Below, in pieces: positions 1 to 8,204 of a DNA stretch of 64,000 nt. The translations under genes and the position numbers were made by a program. This DNA is from Neobacillus jeddahensis (lineage in GTDB: Bacteria; Bacillota; Bacilli; Bacillales; Cytobacillaceae): the NCBI RefSeq assembly GCF_000612625.1, contig NZ_CCAS010000012.1, positions 34,785 to 98,784 on the forward strand, read 5' to 3'. Each line of letters starts with the position of its first letter. Position 1 is the stretch's first letter. Below the pieces are notes generated by a model. That model searched no databases. It was not told the DNA's origin and saw only the letters and a list, made by a program, of their open reading frames with translations.

Positions 1-33
1 CCCATGAAGGAAGAAATAAGAGAAAAACGGTAA
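1..33 (+). CDS. possible C-terminal tail of a gene cut by the window edge
   Basis: The first ten codons read as a charged tail (PMKEEIREKR) ending in TAA at 31-33. This could be the end of a gene lying mostly outside the window. The piece is too short to assign and could equally be non-coding. The 170 bases that follow are AT-rich and show no other feature I can support. Confidence 0.2.
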   Translation, partial: PMKEEIREKR

Positions 34-203
34 CTAGACAAGGCGATTGAAAAATAGAATGATAGAAGTAAACGAATACAGAAGGTTTTACCTAAAAGGG
101 TCATCAATATGTATAATTTTACAACTAATAATAAAAAATACATAAACAACCATTTTCGCTTCCATACATAACTAAAATAGCATGAGATAGTAGGGATGAC
201 CGC

Positions 204-716
204 ATGATGTATATCTATAATGATTTTGGCGGGACACATACCACGTCTTTGGCAGCCGCCTATCATTTAAAACAACTACCGCAATCGGAACGAAGGCTCA
301 CCTCGGAAGAAATATTAAATGTGAAATACTTTAATCAGCTAACAAAAAGGGACTTTGGAAAACTGATTTTTCGCGGGATTGATGAAGATGGTCACTCCGT
401 TTATACGATCGGTCGGAAACGGAATAAATATGTTGTTCCAGCTATGAAGGAGTTAACACTACTTTTAGAAGAAAAATTTCAGTTTAACGAACAAATTATC
501 TTCTCTAATACCTCTCCCACTGTCCCGATTGCGTTGTCTTTAGGGGGATTTTTCTCTAGGGGGTTAAAAATAGACTTTATCGGCGTTCCCTTATTAGTGC
601 TCGGGGCCAAACAATGCTGCGATAATATTTTTCGCTTGGTCGAAAATACAAAACAAATTGGGAAAGCCGCCAGCAAACAGAAAGTGATTATTATCGAAAA
701 TGAAAACTATAAATGA
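204..716 (+). CDS. DUF3189 family protein
   Basis: A 170-residue cytosolic protein. Its start (MMYIYNDFGGTHTTSLAAA) has the N-terminal pattern of DUF3189, a family of unknown function found mainly in spore-forming Firmicutes: a short beta strand, a GGTH(T/S)S motif and a helix. The rest is mixed alpha/beta with no signal peptide or membrane segment. A weak ribosome-binding site (AGGGATGA) lies 4 bases before the first ATG, so either of the two adjacent ATG codons could be used. It stands alone and converges on the MFS gene. Family assignment is by recognition; no function is claimed. Confidence 0.7.
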   Translation: MMYIYNDFGGTHTTSLAAAYHLKQLPQSERRLTSEEILNVKYFNQLTKRDFGKLIFRGIDEDGHSVYTIGRKRNKYVVPAMKELTLLLEEKFQFNEQIIFSNTSPTVPIALSLGGFFSRGLKIDFIGVPLLVLGAKQCCDNIFRLVENTKQIGKAASKQKVIIIENENYK

Positions 717-789
717 TTCTATGAAGGAGATGGATGGGGCGAGGTCGCGGTACTCTGCTCACCGTCCATCCCCAATTCCACGAGGAGCT

Positions 790-1977
790 CTACCTAGTTT
801 TTGTCCGATGAACGGCCCAGGCCAGCAGTCCGATGAAAATCATCAACCCCCCTGTCCAACAAACACCTTGCCATTTCCACCAACTCCAGGCAAAGCCACT
901 AAGGGTAGAGCCGAGGGAACCGCCAAGAAAATAACTAACCATATAGACCGTGTTTAACCGACTGCGTGCCTCGGGAATTAAACTATAGATTCTGGTTTGG
1001 TTAGACACTTGAGCCCCTTGGACTCCCAAATCTAAAAGAATGACGCCCGCGACTAAGCCCCAGATGGATGTGCCCCAAATGCCAAAGAATAAATAGGATA
1101 AGAGGGTAATCCCAATCAATAAGCCGACCATTTGCTTGGCGTTGAAGCGGTCTGCTAAGCGACCGACAACGGGTGCCCCGGCCGCTCCCACAACACCGAC
1201 TAAGCCGAATAATCCAGCCACTTCACTGCCATAATGAAACGGTGCTCCTTCAAGAAAAAATGACAGTGAGGTCCAAAAGACACTAAAGCCGCCAAACAGC
1301 ATTGCCCCGATTAAGGAAGCTTCACGTAAAATTGGTTGAGTGGCAATTAATTGCCCCATCGATTGAAATAGCTGTGGGTAAGTTAGTTGTGTTTCCGGGT
1401 AGCTTTTTGGCAAAAATGTTCGCAATAGGACGGCCAATCCTAACATCATTGCAGCGGCAATCCAGTACATCGCGCGCCAGCCAAGGCTGCCGCCAATCAA
1501 TCCGGAAACGGTCCGGGCTAAGAGAATCCCGATAAACAGTCCACTCATGATACTGCCTATCACTTTCCCCCGTTCACTGGGCGCGGCCAGCTGTGCAGCG
1601 AGGGGAATAATGATTTGCGGTACGACGGTTGTAATTCCAACGGCCAGACTCGCTAGGTTCATCCAAACGAGATTGGGGGCGGTGGCCACGGCGATCAGGG
1701 AGAGGGTGACGGCGAGCAGCAGCACGGTAATGAGTTGGCGGCGTTCCTTCATATCGCCCATCGGTACAAATAAAAACATCCCAACTGCATAGCCAATTTG
1801 GGTAAACATGGCGATGTTGCCGACCTGATGGGCTGTCGTCTGAAAGGAGTGACCCATATCGGCTAAGAGCGGTTGGTTATAATAGAGATTGGCCACCGCC
1901 ATTCCACAGGCGAACGACATCATTAAGATTAATTTTTTTGACAAGGTTTGTTCGACAGTTTCGAATTCTGTAACCAT
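790..1977 (-). CDS. MFS transporter, drug-exporter type
   Basis: A 395-residue integral membrane protein with about 12 hydrophobic segments. An early NLYYNQPLLADM motif and the loop GDMKERRQL between helices 2 and 3 are typical of major facilitator proton antiporters in drug-exporter-like families. I start it at the ATG at 1977, not the upstream ATG at 2013, because AAAGGAG lies nine bases before the 1977 codon while the upstream one has no ribosome-binding site. The substrate cannot be told from sequence. It is divergent from the gene at 2146 and has no operon partner. Confidence 0.85.
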   Translation of the reverse strand: MVTEFETVEQTLSKKLILMMSFACGMAVANLYYNQPLLADMGHSFQTTAHQVGNIAMFTQIGYAVGMFLFVPMGDMKERRQLITVLLLAVTLSLIAVATAPNLVWMNLASLAVGITTVVPQIIIPLAAQLAAPSERGKVIGSIMSGLFIGILLARTVSGLIGGSLGWRAMYWIAAAMMLGLAVLLRTFLPKSYPETQLTYPQLFQSMGQLIATQPILREASLIGAMLFGGFSVFWTSLSFFLEGAPFHYGSEVAGLFGLVGVVGAAGAPVVGRLADRFNAKQMVGLLIGITLLSYLFFGIWGTSIWGLVAGVILLDLGVQGAQVSNQTRIYSLIPEARSRLNTVYMVSYFLGGSLGSTLSGFAWSWWKWQGVCWTGGLMIFIGLLAWAVHRTKTR

Positions 1978-2087
1978 CGTATCATTCTCCTTTCCATCCG
2001 GTTTCTTACCCATCCAGAAGTTAATAGATTCTACAAAAAAGGTGAAAAACCCTTTCTTACTTATAGCTTTCTAGAAATGTCATGCGT

Positions 2088-2116
2088 TTGCACATTTCTT
2101 CATATGGTACTATAGT
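2088..2116 (+). promoter_or_regulatory. sigma-A promoter for the FG-GAP-like gene
   Basis: TTGCAC (2088-2093), 17 bases, TATAGT (2111-2116). Transcription would begin near 2123, two bases before the TTG that opens the longest reading frame. This argues for a start further downstream (2146 or 2152). Confidence 0.6.
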
Positions 2117-2145
2117 GAGAATTTTTGAGATGGGTGGGTTATGAG

Positions 2146-3066
2146 ATGGGTATGGATGAGATAAGGAGAGAAATAGATTACTATCGTATCAAAATTCATG
2201 AAACGAATCATCCTTATTTTTGGTATTACTTGGCTGATGCACAAGCACGAGCGGGATTCACGGCGCAAGCGTTGCAATCAATTGATACCGCTTTGTCATT
2301 TACATCTCCCTTTCCTTCCAGACAAGGACTTTTGGAGTTGCGGACGATGCTCCAGCCAAATCCTCCACAAGAAACCCCGACGATTGTGACAGCGAAGCGA
2401 GGGGATATTGACGGGGATGGTGTACTTGACAATGTACTGCTGACCGCTCATAAAACGGCGGATAGTCCTTTCTGGCAGCAAATCACGCTAGTTATTCAAA
2501 ATGGTCGGACACATCAGGATCAACAGATCACCTTACCGAACAACGGCGGCTACAATCCAACACTGTTTCTCGGTGATTTTACAGGGAACAAGGTCGATGA
2601 TATTTTGGTGGTGATCGATAGCGGCGGCAGCTCTGGGTCGATCTATGCCTATGTTTTTTCACAAATGAACGGGCAAATGAGACAAATCTTTGATTCAGAG
2701 ACCTTCAATGTAACTTATCAATATGAGGTGAATTATGATAACCAATACAAAGCGACCGTGCTCAGTAAGAATGTGAAGGAACAGTATGTTCTAGATCTAA
2801 CTTATAAGGGGAAGGAGTATTTAGGGGAGATTTATACGCCGAAGGGTGAGCTAAAGGCGCCGATTGAGGGCTGGGTCAATCCGTTGTCCGGATTATATCC
2901 AATTGATTTCAATCGGGATGGAACGAATGAGCTTTTGGCTTATCAGCGAATCGCCGGAAGGTATAATGCTGATGGGCTCGGTTATGTTGAGACGGTTTTG
3001 AAATGGAACGGACAGCGATTTGCCCATGACAGACAGAATGTCGCAATTGTGGGTGGGCAAATCTAG
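2146..3066 (+). CDS. protein with TPR-like N-terminus and FG-GAP/VCBS-like repeats
   Basis: About 306 residues, no signal peptide. The N-terminus holds one TPR-like helix pair (WYYLADAQARAGFTAQAL). Then come three acidic loops of the FG-GAP/VCBS calcium-binding type: DIDGDGVLDN, DFTGNKVDD and DFNRDGTNE. Each is followed by beta-rich sequence, suggesting part of a beta-propeller. The repeat type usually sits in secreted adhesion or enzyme-associated proteins, but no export signal is visible here. The start is uncertain: 2125 (TTG) is nearly at the predicted transcription start, while ATG at 2146 or 2152 follows a weak GGGTGGG. No function is assigned. Confidence 0.65.
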   Translation: MGMDEIRREIDYYRIKIHETNHPYFWYYLADAQARAGFTAQALQSIDTALSFTSPFPSRQGLLELRTMLQPNPPQETPTIVTAKRGDIDGDGVLDNVLLTAHKTADSPFWQQITLVIQNGRTHQDQQITLPNNGGYNPTLFLGDFTGNKVDDILVVIDSGGSSGSIYAYVFSQMNGQMRQIFDSETFNVTYQYEVNYDNQYKATVLSKNVKEQYVLDLTYKGKEYLGEIYTPKGELKAPIEGWVNPLSGLYPIDFNRDGTNELLAYQRIAGRYNADGLGYVETVLKWNGQRFAHDRQNVAIVGGQI

Positions 3067-3123
3067 CGCATTGACCTTTAGACTGTCATGTCTCTCTGGC
3101 AACTTTCATAATATGTTCCAATT

Positions 3124-3153
3124 TTGACAAATAGATTGGCCTATTTCTATGCT
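3124..3153 (+). promoter_or_regulatory. promoter for the 80-residue Cys-rich protein
   Basis: A perfect TTGACA (3124-3129), 18 bases, TATGCT (3148-3153). The predicted start near 3160 leaves a 45-base leader before the ATG at 3205, which excludes the longer reading frame starting at 3124. Confidence 0.5.
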
Positions 3154-3204
3154 ACGCTTACATTACAAATGGAATATATCTATAAAATGCTGGGAGTGTT
3201 AGGG

Positions 3205-3447
3205 ATGAGCTGTGGTTGCACAGAAAGGTTACAAGATGGGAAAGATGTTGTGGATCATGTAAAAAGTAAAGGGAAGGCAGATTTTGCACCAGCAGTAGCA
3301 CACGAAATTCACTGTGAGTGTGGAACAACGTTTATCTTAGAAACGATTATTATGAATTGCCCCCATTGCGAAATGACCTATGCTGTTACACCTTGTGGGT
3401 CGGATGACGTCAATAATGTCAAAGCCGCTGGTATTAAGTACGCATAA
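3205..3447 (+). CDS. small Cys-rich (zinc-ribbon-like) protein
   Basis: An 80-residue soluble protein. It has an N-terminal CGC motif (MSCGC), then HCEC and CPHC about 17 residues apart, and a further Cys near the end. The CxC...CxxC spacing is what a small zinc ribbon would need. The ATG at 3205 has GGGAG eight bases upstream. It is followed by its own terminator, so it is probably monocistronic. I do not recognise a named family; metal or nucleic-acid binding is inference from the cysteines. Confidence 0.6.
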   Translation: MSCGCTERLQDGKDVVDHVKSKGKADFAPAVAHEIHCECGTTFILETIIMNCPHCEMTYAVTPCGSDDVNNVKAAGIKYA

Positions 3448-3477
3448 AAATTAAGCTGGGTTGGACTTGGGTAATAA

Positions 3478-3504
3478 AGAGGCTGCTATTGCGGTCTTTT
3501 TTTA
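3478..3504 (+). terminator. intrinsic terminator after the Cys-rich gene
   Basis: An imperfect stem (AGA..CTGC with GCGG..TCT) followed by a run of seven T. Confidence 0.5.
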
Positions 3505-3570
3505 TAAGATAAGCCACAGTGAGCCAAATATATGATATACTATAGATAATAAAATACGAAGTACTTGGAG

Positions 3571-3620
3571 GAGCCTGTCACCAAGGGACTATTATGTCCT
3601 TTGGTAACAGGCTCTTTTTG
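3571..3620 (+). terminator. leader terminator (possible attenuator) upstream of the antiporter
   Basis: A long hairpin: GAGCCTGT/ACAGGCTC, one mismatch, ACCAA/TTGGT, one wobble, GGAC/GTCC, six-base loop, then TTTTTG and a T-rich stretch. It lies downstream of an extended -10 element (TGATATACT, 3533-3541) and 51 bases before the antiporter start. Transcription from that promoter would therefore meet a terminator before the gene. The RNA before the hairpin is only about 25 bases, too short for a classical riboswitch aptamer. Confidence 0.65.
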
Positions 3621-3670
3621 TATTTTTTTTTAATAAAAGTCAATAATATCGACGAAAGGTGGCCATATAA

Positions 3671-4822
3671 GTGTTAATATTACAAATTGCGATTATTTTA
3701 ATTGCCTCTAAAATAGCGGGGAGCCTCAGTGTAAGGTTAGGTCAGCCTTCCGTTCTTGGCAAACTCCTGATTGGAATTGTCCTGGGTCCATCGGTTTTAG
3801 GGCTCGTAACCGAGTCAGAAACATTAGCTGAATTTAGTCAAATTGGCGTGATCTTGTTAATGTTTATTGCCGGACTGGAAACGGATATGGATGAATTTAA
3901 ACGTACTGGCAAGGCCTCCACCTTTGTAGGCTTTGGTGGCATTATCGTTCCCCTTGTTTTAGGTTATTTAATGGGGATGCTCCTAAATTTAACGACGATG
4001 GAATCGTGGTTTTTAGGGCTGCTGCTTTCGGCCACAAGTGTCAGTATCTCGGTGCAAGCTTTGAAAGAAATGAACCAATTAAAAACCCCTGAAGGAACGA
4101 CCATCTTAGGAGCAGCCGTCATTGATGATGTGGTTGTCATCATTGCCTTGGCGTTCTTAATGAGTTTTTCAGGTGGAGATGTCAATTTAACGATGGTAAT
4201 CGTAAAGAAAGTTTTATTCTTTGCCGGAGCCATTTTAGTTGGATGGAAGATCGTTCCGTGGTTTATGAGGAAATTTTCCTCAATGAAAGTAACGGAATCC
4301 GTCGTTTCGTCAGCCCTGATTATTTGCTTTGTTATTGCTTATTTTGCTGAATACACAGGGGTTGCGGCCATTATTGGTGCCTATATTGCCGGGGTGGCTA
4401 TCAGTGTAACAGACTACAAGCATGAAGTGTTTGAGAAGATCGAAAATATTGGTTATTCATTATTTGTTCCGATTTTCTTTACATCAATTGGGATCACAGC
4501 CGAGTTCTCTGGAATCACGGAACATATCGGGCTGATTGTGATTCTTAGTGTCATAGCCATTCTAACTAAATTAATTGGTGCTTCCGTTGGTGCGAAACTG
4601 GCTGGCTTTGGCTGGAATAGTTCATTAGGGATAGGGGCAGCGATGGTATCTCGTGGGGAAGTCGCCTTAATCATTGCAGCTATTGGTTTGGAATCGAATC
4701 TACTAAGTCAAGATATGTTTGCCGTGATTGTGGTCGTGGTCCTCGTTACCACGATTGTCACTCCCCCAATGATGAAATTGTTTTTTAAATCAAACAAGCA
4801 AAAGGATGCTAATGTGGTGTAA
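3671..4822 (+). CDS. CPA2-family cation:proton antiporter
   Basis: A 383-residue membrane protein with about 12 hydrophobic segments and the fold signature of monovalent cation:proton antiporter-2 (KefB/NapA-like). Visible motifs are LGKLLIGIVLGPSVLG near residue 28, an ATSVSISVQALKEM segment near 121, and the ion-binding Asp pair D152-D153 in AAVIDDVVVII. Two adjacent acidic residues at this position are known for electrogenic sodium/proton exchangers. There is no C-terminal TrkA-N domain, so it differs from KefB/C. The GTG start follows AAAGGTGG. Probable role: Na+ or K+ export and pH homeostasis. Confidence 0.85.
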   Translation: MLILQIAIILIASKIAGSLSVRLGQPSVLGKLLIGIVLGPSVLGLVTESETLAEFSQIGVILLMFIAGLETDMDEFKRTGKASTFVGFGGIIVPLVLGYLMGMLLNLTTMESWFLGLLLSATSVSISVQALKEMNQLKTPEGTTILGAAVIDDVVVIIALAFLMSFSGGDVNLTMVIVKKVLFFAGAILVGWKIVPWFMRKFSSMKVTESVVSSALIICFVIAYFAEYTGVAAIIGAYIAGVAISVTDYKHEVFEKIENIGYSLFVPIFFTSIGITAEFSGITEHIGLIVILSVIAILTKLIGASVGAKLAGFGWNSSLGIGAAMVSRGEVALIIAAIGLESNLLSQDMFAVIVVVVLVTTIVTPPMMKLFFKSNKQKDANVV

Positions 4823-4876
4823 CATATGAAAAGGGTTGTTCGATAATATTTGATGAAGAGGGGGAGAGAGTTGGGT

Positions 4877-6490
4877 ATGAAAACAAGGAATAAGTTAGTC
4901 CGAATGACAAAGGTACTTTCGATGTTCTTCATCATCTTCCTTCAAATATATTGGTATAAAATCCGCAGAAAATCTAAGCTGGATTGGGAAAGACTTTGGG
5001 GGGAAATAGGAGAACGTTGTAGAAACACACTCTTTGAATTAGAAGGTTTGCTCATCAAAATCGGCCAGCTCTTAAGCACCCGTGCTGATTTACTGCCTCC
5101 TACATTTATACAAAAAATTGAAGATCTCACTGATAAAGTTCCCCCCTCTAACTGGAATGAGATTCAGGAAATCCTTGAAAGAGAGTGGGGAGAAGGCTAC
5201 CAGCAATTGTTCATCTCCATCGACAAAAATGCGATTGCTTCGGCTTCGATTGGGGAGGTTTACAAGGGGGTACTGCAGGACGGATCAGAGGTTGCAATTA
5301 AAGTTAAACGTCCACATATTGATGAAATTGTCCAAACCGATTTTCGCACTTTAAAGATCATCATGTGGTTTGCTGACCATCTTGTTCCGATTCCAAAAGG
5401 GTTTATCAATTTTAAAGTCCTGTTTAAGGAATTGAAACAGGTAATTGAGCGAGAGCTTGACTATTCAAAGGAACATGACACATTATTATTTTTTAAAGAA
5501 CGTTTTAAGGACATGGATATTGTAAAAATTCCTTCTGTGTATTCCGAACATAGTACGGAACATGTACTGGTAATGGAATGGGTAGAAGGGGTGCGGCTGT
5601 CCGATGGGGAGGAACTGGAGCAGGTGGCTGTAGGTCGACACGAACTGGCTCAAAGGCTTATGAAGGTGTTCCTTCCACAATGGCTGGAGCCAGGCATGTT
5701 TCATGCGGATCCGCATTTAGGAAATGTGCTTGTGTCCAAGGAAGGTAAGATTATCTTGCTTGATTTTGGAATGGTCGGGGAAATCACTAAACAGGATGCG
5801 GCCCACTTTCAAGGGCTAATCGAGAGCTTTCTTGCTAAAAATTACCCGAAGGCCGTTGAATGCTTGTCACGATTAGGATTTTTACTCCCAGAGGCTGATT
5901 CTAGAACGATAGAACGACTATTAGCCGAAATGCTCTCCATCCAACCCGGTCAATTAAAGGAACTGGATTTGCTGGCGTTAAAAATGGAAATGAACGATAT
6001 GATTCAAGCACTCCCTATTCAAGTTCCAACCAGGTTTGTTTTTTTAGGTCGATCATTTGTTACGATTGAAGGAATGATTCGCAATCTAGTACCAGAGTCA
6101 GAACTTATGGAGTTAGGAAAACCGGTTTTCATGGAGTGGGTAAGCAAACAAGGAAATAAGTGGTCATTTGTATGGCATTGGCTGCAATCACAACCGATTT
6201 TTAAAATTTTTCATTCTGTCACAGAATTTTTACAAACACCACAAAAATTAGCAGAATTAAAGGAAATTGAACAAAGAAGACAATTTCAATTTATGATTTA
6301 TGAAAATACTAGAAGGCATTTATTTCAATTACTCTTACTTGGACTCATAGGATTAGTGGCTGGTTATTATACCTCTCAGGGTCTTATTGTGAAGCTATCA
6401 GTGGTGGTTACAGTCTTTGCGTTTGTTGGGTATCTTTCTTATGGTTATAAACTGAAAAAATGGATGAAGTTTATGCATGAAAAGCGATGA
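4877..6490 (+). CDS. AarF/ABC1/UbiB-family atypical kinase
   Basis: A 537-residue protein of the ABC1 (UbiB) family. Motifs in order: the family KxGQ element (LIKIGQLLSTRADLLP), the alanine-rich loop ASASIGEVYKG, the Lys strand VAIKVKRP, ELDYSKEH, the catalytic-type FHADPHLGNVLV, the metal-binding LLDFGMVG, and two hydrophobic segments at the C-terminus that would anchor it in the membrane. Family members are ATPases or kinases linked to quinone or lipid metabolism. The ATG at 4877 has GGGGGAGAGAG upstream; the ATG at 4850 has nothing comparable. It may be co-transcribed with the antiporter 54 bases upstream. Confidence 0.8.
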   Translation: MKTRNKLVRMTKVLSMFFIIFLQIYWYKIRRKSKLDWERLWGEIGERCRNTLFELEGLLIKIGQLLSTRADLLPPTFIQKIEDLTDKVPPSNWNEIQEILEREWGEGYQQLFISIDKNAIASASIGEVYKGVLQDGSEVAIKVKRPHIDEIVQTDFRTLKIIMWFADHLVPIPKGFINFKVLFKELKQVIERELDYSKEHDTLLFFKERFKDMDIVKIPSVYSEHSTEHVLVMEWVEGVRLSDGEELEQVAVGRHELAQRLMKVFLPQWLEPGMFHADPHLGNVLVSKEGKIILLDFGMVGEITKQDAAHFQGLIESFLAKNYPKAVECLSRLGFLLPEADSRTIERLLAEMLSIQPGQLKELDLLALKMEMNDMIQALPIQVPTRFVFLGRSFVTIEGMIRNLVPESELMELGKPVFMEWVSKQGNKWSFVWHWLQSQPIFKIFHSVTEFLQTPQKLAELKEIEQRRQFQFMIYENTRRHLFQLLLLGLIGLVAGYYTSQGLIVKLSVVVTVFAFVGYLSYGYKLKKWMKFMHEKR

Positions 6491-6503
6491 GAATAGAATA
6501 AAA

Positions 6504-6539
6504 AAATGGGATCCTCACTCACCGTGAAGGATCCCATTT
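6504..6539 (-). terminator. terminator between convergent genes
   Basis: An 11-base perfect stem (AAATGGGATCC with GGATCCCATTT). On the minus strand it is followed by seven T, giving a good terminator for the small membrane peptide gene. On the plus strand the tail is poor, but the hairpin may still end the AarF transcript. Confidence 0.7.
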
Positions 6540-6541
6540 CG

Positions 6542-6679
6542 TTATATGCCGTTAGCGAGAACCGTCACTACTGTGCTTAGTACAATCGTACCGGTCATGA
6601 TAGAAATATAAACAAGAATTTTCTTTCTCTTTTTCTTCTTCAATACTTCTTCTGGAGTAGCCCAAAAACTTTTTGACAT
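6542..6679 (-). CDS. 45-residue membrane peptide under c-di-GMP riboswitch control
   Basis: A complete small gene: ATG at 6679, TAA at 6542, 45 residues. The N-terminal half is polar with a run of basic residues (LKKKKRKK). The C-terminal half is one hydrophobic segment (ILVYISIMTGTIVLSTVV), so a single-pass inner-membrane peptide with the N-terminus inside is expected. AAAAGGGGAAA lies eight to ten bases before the ATG. A c-di-GMP-I aptamer precedes it and a strong terminator follows, so it is its own transcription unit. I do not recognise a family. Reality is supported by the riboswitch, RBS and terminator, not by homology. Confidence 0.75.
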   Translation of the reverse strand: MSKSFWATPEEVLKKKKRKKILVYISIMTGTIVLSTVVTVLANGI

Positions 6680-6702
6680 CAATTATTTCCCCTTTTGTTG
6701 TT

Positions 6703-6811
6703 TGATGGTAGCTGGCTGACTTTGTCATAAAGACAGAAGACCCTATAGCTTTGCGTCATTACTTTTCAGTAATTTTGCCTTTACACATTTGGACACTAAA
6801 AATATATTATA
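6703..6811 (-). promoter_or_regulatory. c-di-GMP-I (GEMM-I) riboswitch with promoter
   Basis: On the minus strand a TATAAT (6806-6811) is followed by the GEMM-I layout: GGCAAA, a stem ATTACT/AGTAAT closed by a GAAA tetraloop, then the highly conserved GACGCAAAGC, a second stem region with a TGTC/GACA hairpin, and AGCCAGCTACC as the closing strand (aptamer about 6707-6781). These elements and their order match the known class. About 28 bases separate the aptamer from the ATG at 6679 and no terminator lies between them, so control at translation initiation is the likelier mechanism (inference). Confidence 0.85.
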
Positions 6812-7008
6812 CAACTTAAATACGTTAAATAATATATTAAAAGTTACTTTTCTAAGAGGAATATACTAGTAAATGTAGTCTGGAATTAGTAGTAATAGAC
6901 TATCCTTTCATAGTTTGGTTGTTACGTTCCTCATATCAAGCCCACACCATCCTTTGGCAATCGGAATAAGCTAGTTAGTGAGATTGTCATATGGAGGGAA
7001 GAGATGAT

Positions 7009-7926
7009 ATGAAAAAACGCCAATGGATTTGGTGTATTGTTTTCAGTGCCATTTTGGTTCTCCCATTGCTTCTTGTATTCTTCAACCATCCCACTACACA
7101 AAATCATCCCCAACCACCTCAAACCACACAGAAGGATTCAACCACACAGGGAGATCAAGCCCAAGAGGAACCAAACAAGCAAGAGGATCCACCTAAGAAA
7201 GAGGACCCAGCCAAACAAGAGGAACCAGCTAAGCAAGAGGAACCAGCCAAAGATAAACCACCCGCACCAGAGGAAAAACCTACTATTGTCTGGGGGGTAG
7301 ACACCGCCTCTAAAGTAGATGCGGCCTTCATAAAGTGTGTAAAAGATAACTATGGTCCACCGGCAGTGTTCGGGCGCTATTTAGAGACGAAGGAAGGAAT
7401 ATCGGTCGGATTGACGGCCGAGGAAGCCGATTTATTGCACAAGCAAGGCATCAAGATTTTACCGATATTTAATCACTTTACCAAAGCTGTCGGTTATGAA
7501 AAAGGTGTGGCCGAGGCCAAAGAAGCCATTTCCTATTCACAAAAATTAGGAATCCCTGAAGGAATCGCTATCTTTGCCGATATTGAACCAAATTATCCAG
7601 TGGATGAAGCGTTTATTCGCGGCTGGGTTGAGACTTTGGCGGGTTCACCTTACAAACCAGGTATTTATGGGGTTTTCACTCCCGATAGTAAGTTGACCGC
7701 CGCGTATCAAGCTGCGGCAGCGAAAACGAAAGCCGTTCAGGAGCAAACGATTCTCTGGAGTAGTAATCCCGATCCAGGGGTGACCAAGCAATCGAAGGCG
7801 CCTGCCTTTCAGCCTGGTGCGCCGAAAGATGTGAATATTTCTATTTGGCAATACGGCATTGATGGGGAGACGTGTAATATTGACACGAATCTTATTCAGT
7901 CTAGTGTGTTAGAGCTATTGTGGTAG
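7009..7926 (+). CDS. secreted DUF1906 (glycoside-hydrolase-like) protein
   Basis: 305 residues. An N-terminal signal or anchor (MKKRQWIWCIVFSAILVLPL) is followed by a low-complexity linker of about 70 residues rich in Gln, Glu, Pro and Lys, with near repeats of KQEEPA. The C-terminal 200 residues are a DUF1906 domain (Rv2525c-like glycoside-hydrolase-like fold), seen in WGVDTASKVDAAF, FGRYLET, ILPIFNHF, IFADIEP and GIYGVF. Known members are exported and linked to the cell envelope. The start at 7009 has GGAGGG ten bases upstream and puts the signal peptide first; the ATG at 6991 would add a charged tail. Confidence 0.85.
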   Translation: MKKRQWIWCIVFSAILVLPLLLVFFNHPTTQNHPQPPQTTQKDSTTQGDQAQEEPNKQEDPPKKEDPAKQEEPAKQEEPAKDKPPAPEEKPTIVWGVDTASKVDAAFIKCVKDNYGPPAVFGRYLETKEGISVGLTAEEADLLHKQGIKILPIFNHFTKAVGYEKGVAEAKEAISYSQKLGIPEGIAIFADIEPNYPVDEAFIRGWVETLAGSPYKPGIYGVFTPDSKLTAAYQAAAAKTKAVQEQTILWSSNPDPGVTKQSKAPAFQPGAPKDVNISIWQYGIDGETCNIDTNLIQSSVLELLW

Positions 7927-7990
7927 AATGTGGGGTCCTTCCTTAGATGGTAAGATAGAGATGACACATTTTAATAGAATAAAAACATAC

Positions 7991-8048
7991 CTAATTGGCG
8001 TCCGGAAATGACATTAGAGGAAATTGCGGGAGCCAATTAGCGTCATTT
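7991..8048 (+). other. interlocking inverted repeats, possible pseudoknot
   Basis: Stem 1 is a perfect nine-base repeat (CTAATTGGC 7991-7999 with GCCAATTAG 8032-8040). Stem 2 is seven bases (AAATGAC 8006-8012 with GTCATTT 8042-8048). One arm of stem 2 is inside the loop of stem 1 and the other outside, so the two form a pseudoknot or compete. Several T follow stem 2. Purpose unknown. A short frame (MTLEEIAGAN then stop) also runs through it. Confidence 0.35.
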
Positions 8049-8123
8049 TTAGTAAAATCAGAAATTAGTCCAATGTTTGCACAAAGAGAGTGGGGCCATT
8101 TGGTCTCTACATTTGAAATAGTT

Positions 8124-8174
8124 AGGCTTATAGTTATAGTTAAGTAATTACTTACTATAAGATAAGCCTTTTTT
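8124..8174 (+). terminator. hairpin with U-tract upstream of the PRD regulator
   Basis: A stem built from AGGCTTAT and ATAGT paired with ACTAT and ATAAGCCT, followed by six T. It lies 30 bases before the regulator gene. It could end transcription from upstream or act as a leader terminator. Confidence 0.55.
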
Positions 8175-8204
8175 ACATGGTTTTATGGTGGAGGGAGGTC
8201 GCAA

